Positions 6,656 through 8,773 of a stretch of 8,773 nt of DNA are shown here, piece by piece. This stretch comes from an uncultured Lachnospiraceae bacterium (lineage in GTDB: Bacteria > Bacillota > Clostridia > Lachnospirales > Lachnospiraceae): assembly GCA_902803745.1 (NCBI GenBank), contig CADCRB010000241.1, positions 1 through 8,773 on the forward strand. Reading direction: 5' to 3'. Under the pieces are notes generated by a model. It was given only the letters and a program-made list of their open reading frames with translations, searched no databases and had not been told where the DNA came from. How positions within the stretch are numbered: the first letter of the stretch is position 1; the number at the start of each line of letters is the position of its first letter. The translations under genes and the position numbers were made by a program.

Positions 6656-7609
6656 TCACCCCTGCTCGAGCAGCCATTCATTCTCCAGGATATAATCCAC
6701 GGTCCTCACCACTGCCTGCTCTATCGTATACTTCGGCTTCCAGCCGAGGCTCCTGACCTTTTTCGTATCAAGATAAATAAAGGGATTATCGCCTATCCAG
6801 CCTTTATTCCCGCCGGAATAAGAAAGCTCGGGAGTGACTCCAAGACGTGACGTGATCCAGCGTATGCTGTCATTCACTTCACAGTATTCATCGGTCCCGA
6901 GATTAAAAATATTGACCTTCTCCCTGCACTTCTCTGTCACTGTCAGAATAGCATCAAGGCAGTCGCCCACATACAGATATGATTTCTTCTGATGCCCGTC
7001 ACCCAGCACATAAAGCTTTGTCGGATCCTCCTTCAGCTTTTTGCAGAAATCATAGACATGCCCGTGGGGATATCTCTCTCCCAGGATCGAAACAAATCTG
7101 AAAATAAATCCCTGGAAATCATAGCCTTCACAATAAGACTCTATCATTCCCTCTCCCGCAAGCTTTGATGCCGCATAGAGAGAGGTCTGAACGGGAAACG
7201 GAGCATCCTCGGGTGTCGGGATAACTTCGGCTTCGCCGTATACCGAACCTGTAGAAGAAAAACCTATTCGCTTTACGTCATTCTTGCGCATAGCCTCAAG
7301 GACACGCGCAGTGTTTATCGTATTCTGCTCAAGATCCTTCAGTGGATGCTCGAGTCCCCTCCTCACATCTGCATTCGCTGCGAAGTGGAATACAAAATCA
7401 ATCCCCTTCATGGCTTCATTCAGGACTTCCTCATCTTCAAGCCGCGCCTCAATGAGATTGAACCGCTCATTTTTCTGCGCTTCCTCAAGATACTCCCTGT
7501 GCCCTGTGATAAAGCCGTCATATACAGTGACCGTATGCCCCAGACTCAAAAGCCTGTCCGCCATATTGGAGCCTATGAAGCCCGCTCCGCCCGTTATAAG
7601 GTAATGCAT
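6656..7609 (-). CDS. NAD-dependent nucleotide-sugar epimerase/dehydratase (extended SDR)
   Basis: The 317-residue extended SDR has the Rossmann NAD motif GGAGFIG (7-13) with D31 at the end of strand 2 for the adenosine ribose, HFAANADV (75-82), the catalytic SSTGSVYG (118-125) and YAASK (Y145, K149), and a C-terminal substrate domain with FNLGTDEYCEV-type and LGWKPKYTIEQAV elements. It is closest in look to UDP-glucose 4-epimerase-like proteins. In this cluster it probably epimerises or dehydrates the activated heptose, but another nucleotide sugar is possible. A TTG at 7615 could also start the frame. ATG 7609 is preferred because GGAGG (7622-7618) sits 8 nt before it but only 2 nt before TTG. 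It is the first gene of the minus-strand operon, about 26 nt after the predicted transcription start. Confidence 0.9.
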   Translation of the reverse strand: MHYLITGGAGFIGSNMADRLLSLGHTVTVYDGFITGHREYLEEAQKNERFNLIEARLEDEEVLNEAMKGIDFVFHFAANADVRRGLEHPLKDLEQNTINTARVLEAMRKNDVKRIGFSSTGSVYGEAEVIPTPEDAPFPVQTSLYAASKLAGEGMIESYCEGYDFQGFIFRFVSILGERYPHGHVYDFCKKLKEDPTKLYVLGDGHQKKSYLYVGDCLDAILTVTEKCREKVNIFNLGTDEYCEVNDSIRWITSRLGVTPELSYSGGNKGWIGDNPFIYLDTKKVRSLGWKPKYTIEQAVVRTVDYILENEWLLEQG

Positions 7610-7617
7610 TCTCAACG

Positions 7618-7622
7618 CCTCC
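7618..7622 (-). promoter_or_regulatory. Ribosome binding site fixing the epimerase start at ATG 7609
   Basis: GGAGG on the minus strand lies 8 nt before ATG 7609 and only 2 nt before the in-frame TTG at 7615. Normal spacing selects the ATG, giving MHYLITGG as the N-terminus, the usual close start for an SDR Rossmann strand. Confidence 0.75.
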
Positions 7623-7641
7623 GCTCATTTCAATAAGAGGT

Positions 7642-7650
7642 ATTATACCA
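7642..7650 (-). promoter_or_regulatory. Extended -10 promoter of the polysaccharide operon
   Basis: The minus strand carries TGGTATAAT, a perfect -10 with the TGn extension. The -35 position at 17 bp (GGTGCG) does not match consensus, so recognition would rely on the extended -10 or an activator. The -10 is itself in a small palindrome, GGTAT-A-ATACC (7639-7649). Transcription would start near 7635. Confidence 0.65.
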
Positions 7651-7654
7651 TATT

Positions 7655-7679
7655 TTGTATAATGCGCACCATTGTATAA
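7655..7679. repeat. Direct repeat TTGTATAA x2, 17-bp period
   Basis: TTGTATAA is present at 7655-7662 and 7672-7679 on the plus strand (TTATACAA on the minus strand), just upstream of the minus-strand -10. The second copy extends to TTGT-ATA-ACAA, a short inverted repeat. Position over the missing -35 fits a regulator-binding site for the polysaccharide operon. Confidence 0.45.
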
Positions 7680-7804
7680 CAACTTTTCAGAATACGATGA
7701 GGCCCCGGTTATCATAAACGCTTGCTCCCGTATCAAGTCCGCACCTGATATCTTCACTTGGCTCCGGTGGTTTTTGTCTCCGGAAAGGGGTCCTGCTTGG
7801 GATT

Positions 7805-7826
7805 ATGGAGTCAACGTTGACTCCAT
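7805..7826. promoter_or_regulatory. Perfect 22-bp palindrome, likely operator
   Basis: The half-site ATGGAGTCAAC is followed directly by its exact reverse complement, so all 11 pairs match with no spacer. The symmetry stops at both edges. It lies 22 bp upstream of the -35 of the plus-strand gene and about 160 bp from the minus-strand promoter. That location suits a dimeric transcription factor acting as activator of the surface-protein gene. There is no loop or T tract, so a terminator is unlikely. The cognate regulator is not in the window. Confidence 0.6.
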
Positions 7827-7847
7827 TAGCTGTGACTTCCACTATGA

Positions 7848-7876
7848 TTTACAACGTAAATATCGTGGTATATAAT
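7848..7876 (+). promoter_or_regulatory. Promoter of the secreted repeat protein
   Basis: TTTACA (7848-7853), 17 bp and TATAAT (7871-7876) form a near-consensus housekeeping promoter. The -35 is part of a small inverted repeat TTTAC-AAC-GTAAA (7848-7860). Transcription would begin near 7883 and leave a leader of about 85 nt. The larger string GATTTACA is shared with the internal promoter at 3395-3423. Confidence 0.75.
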
Positions 7877-7900
7877 TTCAAAGGATTTAAAGCATAAACA

Positions 7901-7914
7901 GCTCCTGAGGGAGC
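7901..7914 (+). other. Leader hairpin GCTCC-TGAG-GGAGC
   Basis: A 5-bp G/C-rich stem with a 4-nt loop lies about 18 nt after the predicted transcription start and is followed by GTTCGTTTTG. It may protect the 5' end, act as a weak attenuator, or compete with pairing of its CTCCT to the AGGAG of the ribosome binding site at 7956-7960. Confidence 0.4.
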
Positions 7915-7934
7915 GTTCGTTTTGAATTAACTTA

Positions 7935-7956
7935 GATATACATATCACTTATGTGA
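7935..7956 (+). other. Small inverted repeats beside the ribosome binding site
   Basis: GATAT-AC-ATATC (7935-7946) and TCAC-TTAT-GTGA (7945-7956) overlap each other by two bases, and the second overlaps the first bases of the GAGGAG ribosome binding site (7955-7960). A short hairpin here could influence translation start. Stems are only 4-5 bp, so this is tentative. Confidence 0.3.
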
Positions 7957-7967
7957 GGAGATTCTAT

Positions 7968-8773
7968 ATGAATACACAGAATAAGATAAGATATTTAGCG
8001 GCGAAGATCACGGCGATGCTGATCTCAGCAATTTACTTTACAGTATCAGTTAATGTGCCTGTATTGGCACAGGAAGAAACCGGTCCGATTACCGGTGGCG
8101 AACATGTAGGTGATGTAGAGGTTACAGCCGGTCAAGTTCCTAATTATACTAATAATTATATGGCTGGTGTTTCTGCTACTGATAATAACGTCTCCGTAGA
8201 AAATAATCTTTCAGTCACTTCCGGTAATACCGGTTCTACTGCGGCTGGTGTTTATGTTACTAATGCAGATGTCTCCGTAGGTAATGATCTGTCAGTCGAC
8301 TCTGCGCTTACAAACACAAAAGGAATAGAGGCACGCCCTGACGCAACCGGAACTGCAGATGTTACCATAGGTAATAATCTGACAGTCGAATCTAATAATG
8401 CAAGCACAATCGCATCAACAACGGGAATAGAGGCACGCCCTGCCGCAACCGGAACGGCAAATATCACCGTTGGAAATCCTGACACTAACCAAGGAAATGT
8501 GACGGTCAGTGGCATAAAAGAAGTGATGGGAATCCGTATAGCTACAAACAATTCTCAAGGCAATACAAATATCACCGTCGGAGGTAATGTTACATCCGAT
8601 GGAGGCAACGCTAAGGGAGTATACTTAAAAACCCAAGCAGGTGCAATAACTAACGTTGATATAGGCGGTGCCGTTAATGCTAATGGTAATACTGAAGCAA
8701 TGGGATTAGATATTCGCCCATCCGGAAAGAATGCAAACAAAATTTATGTAGGAAAGGGTATATCAGCATCAGC
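7968..8773 (+). CDS. Secreted repeat-containing surface protein, beta-solenoid-like (3' end beyond window)
   Basis: The frame stays open from ATG 7968 to the window edge, giving 268 complete codons. GAGGAG 7 nt upstream supports the start. Residues 1-34 form a classic signal peptide: basic N-region (KIR, K13), hydrophobic core about 15-30, and probable cleavage VLA|QEE. The mature part is rich in Asn, Thr, Gly, Val and Ser, without Cys so far. It repeats a pattern of a G-hydrophobic turn followed by alternating valine strands such as VSVGNDLSV. Units begin near G67, G94, G119, G153, G188, G217 and G246, so are 25-35 residues long. This is typical of right-handed beta-helix or adhesin-like extracellular proteins, and I do not recognise the family. 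It is transcribed divergently from the polysaccharide operon. Anchor type (sortase, SLH, other) lies outside the window. It could bind or be displayed with the polysaccharide, but that is inference. Confidence 0.8.
   Translation, partial: MNTQNKIRYLAAKITAMLISAIYFTVSVNVPVLAQEETGPITGGEHVGDVEVTAGQVPNYTNNYMAGVSATDNNVSVENNLSVTSGNTGSTAAGVYVTNADVSVGNDLSVDSALTNTKGIEARPDATGTADVTIGNNLTVESNNASTIASTTGIEARPAATGTANITVGNPDTNQGNVTVSGIKEVMGIRIATNNSQGNTNITVGGNVTSDGGNAKGVYLKTQAGAITNVDIGGAVNANGNTEAMGLDIRPSGKNANKIYVGKGISAS
8322..8455 (+). repeat. 102-bp-period internal repeat in the surface-protein gene
   Basis: The 32 bases at 8322-8353 and 8424-8455 differ at one position and encode GIEARPDATGT and GIEARPAATGT, each followed by a related beta-strand segment (ADVTIGN and ANITVGN). 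The rest of the 102-bp unit has diverged. This is the best-preserved pair among the seven protein repeats and suggests duplication or gene conversion. Confidence 0.75.

Larger units (their letters stand above)
7610..7967. other. Divergent intergenic region between polysaccharide operon and surface-protein gene
   Basis: About 358 bp hold no convincing gene. From left to right: ribosome binding site and promoter of the minus-strand operon (7618-7650), direct repeats (7655-7679), a stretch without strong signals (about 7683-7804) apart from a CTCCGG pair at 7762-7767 and 7778-7783, a perfect palindrome (7805-7826), the plus-strand promoter (7848-7876), and a structured leader with two small hairpins (7901-7914 and 7945-7956) ending in GAGGAG before ATG 7968. 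Confidence 0.75.

Noticed and set aside
7518..7757. Minus-strand frame starting with GTG at 7757 and overlapping the epimerase start
   Set aside because: It crosses the operon promoter and ribosome binding site and enters the epimerase gene in another frame.
7672..7875. 67-codon plus-strand frame starting with TTG
   Set aside because: No ribosome binding site. It runs through the palindrome and the promoter, and its stop lies in the -10 box. The product resembles nothing I know.
8252..8740. Two minus-strand frames (8252-8551 and 8555-8740) opposite the surface protein
   Set aside because: They are hydrophobic-looking shadows created by repeated Thr/Asn/Gly codons on the plus strand and have no ribosome binding sites.

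Overview
The window looks like a surface-polysaccharide locus from a low-to-mid GC Gram-positive Clostridia genome, most likely Lachnospiraceae. The reasons are strong AGGAGG-type ribosome binding sites, TATAAT/TTTACA promoters, tight ATGA-overlapped operons, and a polytopic membrane protein of a type I know from Firmicutes. The genus cannot be read from the sequence.

From 7609 down to 1, everything is on the minus strand and reads as one polysaccharide gene cluster. In transcription order it holds: an NAD-dependent sugar epimerase/dehydratase; a SIS-domain phosphoheptose-isomerase-like protein; a short transaldolase; a small VOC/glyoxalase-fold protein; a bifunctional sugar nucleotidyltransferase fused to a GmhB-type HAD phosphatase; a 171-bp AT-rich gap with an internal promoter; a Wzy/O-antigen-ligase-like polytopic protein; a WbsX-type glycosyltransferase-like protein; and the first 246 codons of a multi-pass membrane protein that runs off the window. 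Four of the first five genes fit a nucleotide-activated heptose pathway: transaldolase supplies sedoheptulose 7-phosphate, the SIS protein isomerises it, the HAD domain dephosphorylates at C7, the nucleotidyltransferase domain activates the sugar, and the epimerase tailors it. The heptose kinase that should act between isomerase and phosphatase is not in the window. The role of the VOC protein is open.

Region 7610-7967 is a divergent intergenic region. It carries an extended -10 promoter for the minus-strand operon, a pair of direct repeats beside it, a perfect 22-bp palindrome, and a near-consensus promoter (TTTACA, 17 bp, TATAAT) for the plus-strand gene. From 7968 to the end is the 5' part of a secreted, Asn/Thr/Gly-rich protein with a signal peptide and at least seven imperfect 25-35 residue repeats, probably a beta-solenoid surface protein.

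The most unexpected pattern is a recurring TTTACATAAA-like element. ACATAAA occurs six times on the minus strand, confined to the two larger gaps inside the operon. One copy supplies the -35 of an internal promoter and two sit at or just before a start codon. No RNA genes, CRISPR arrays, insertion sequences or clear Rho-independent terminators were found.
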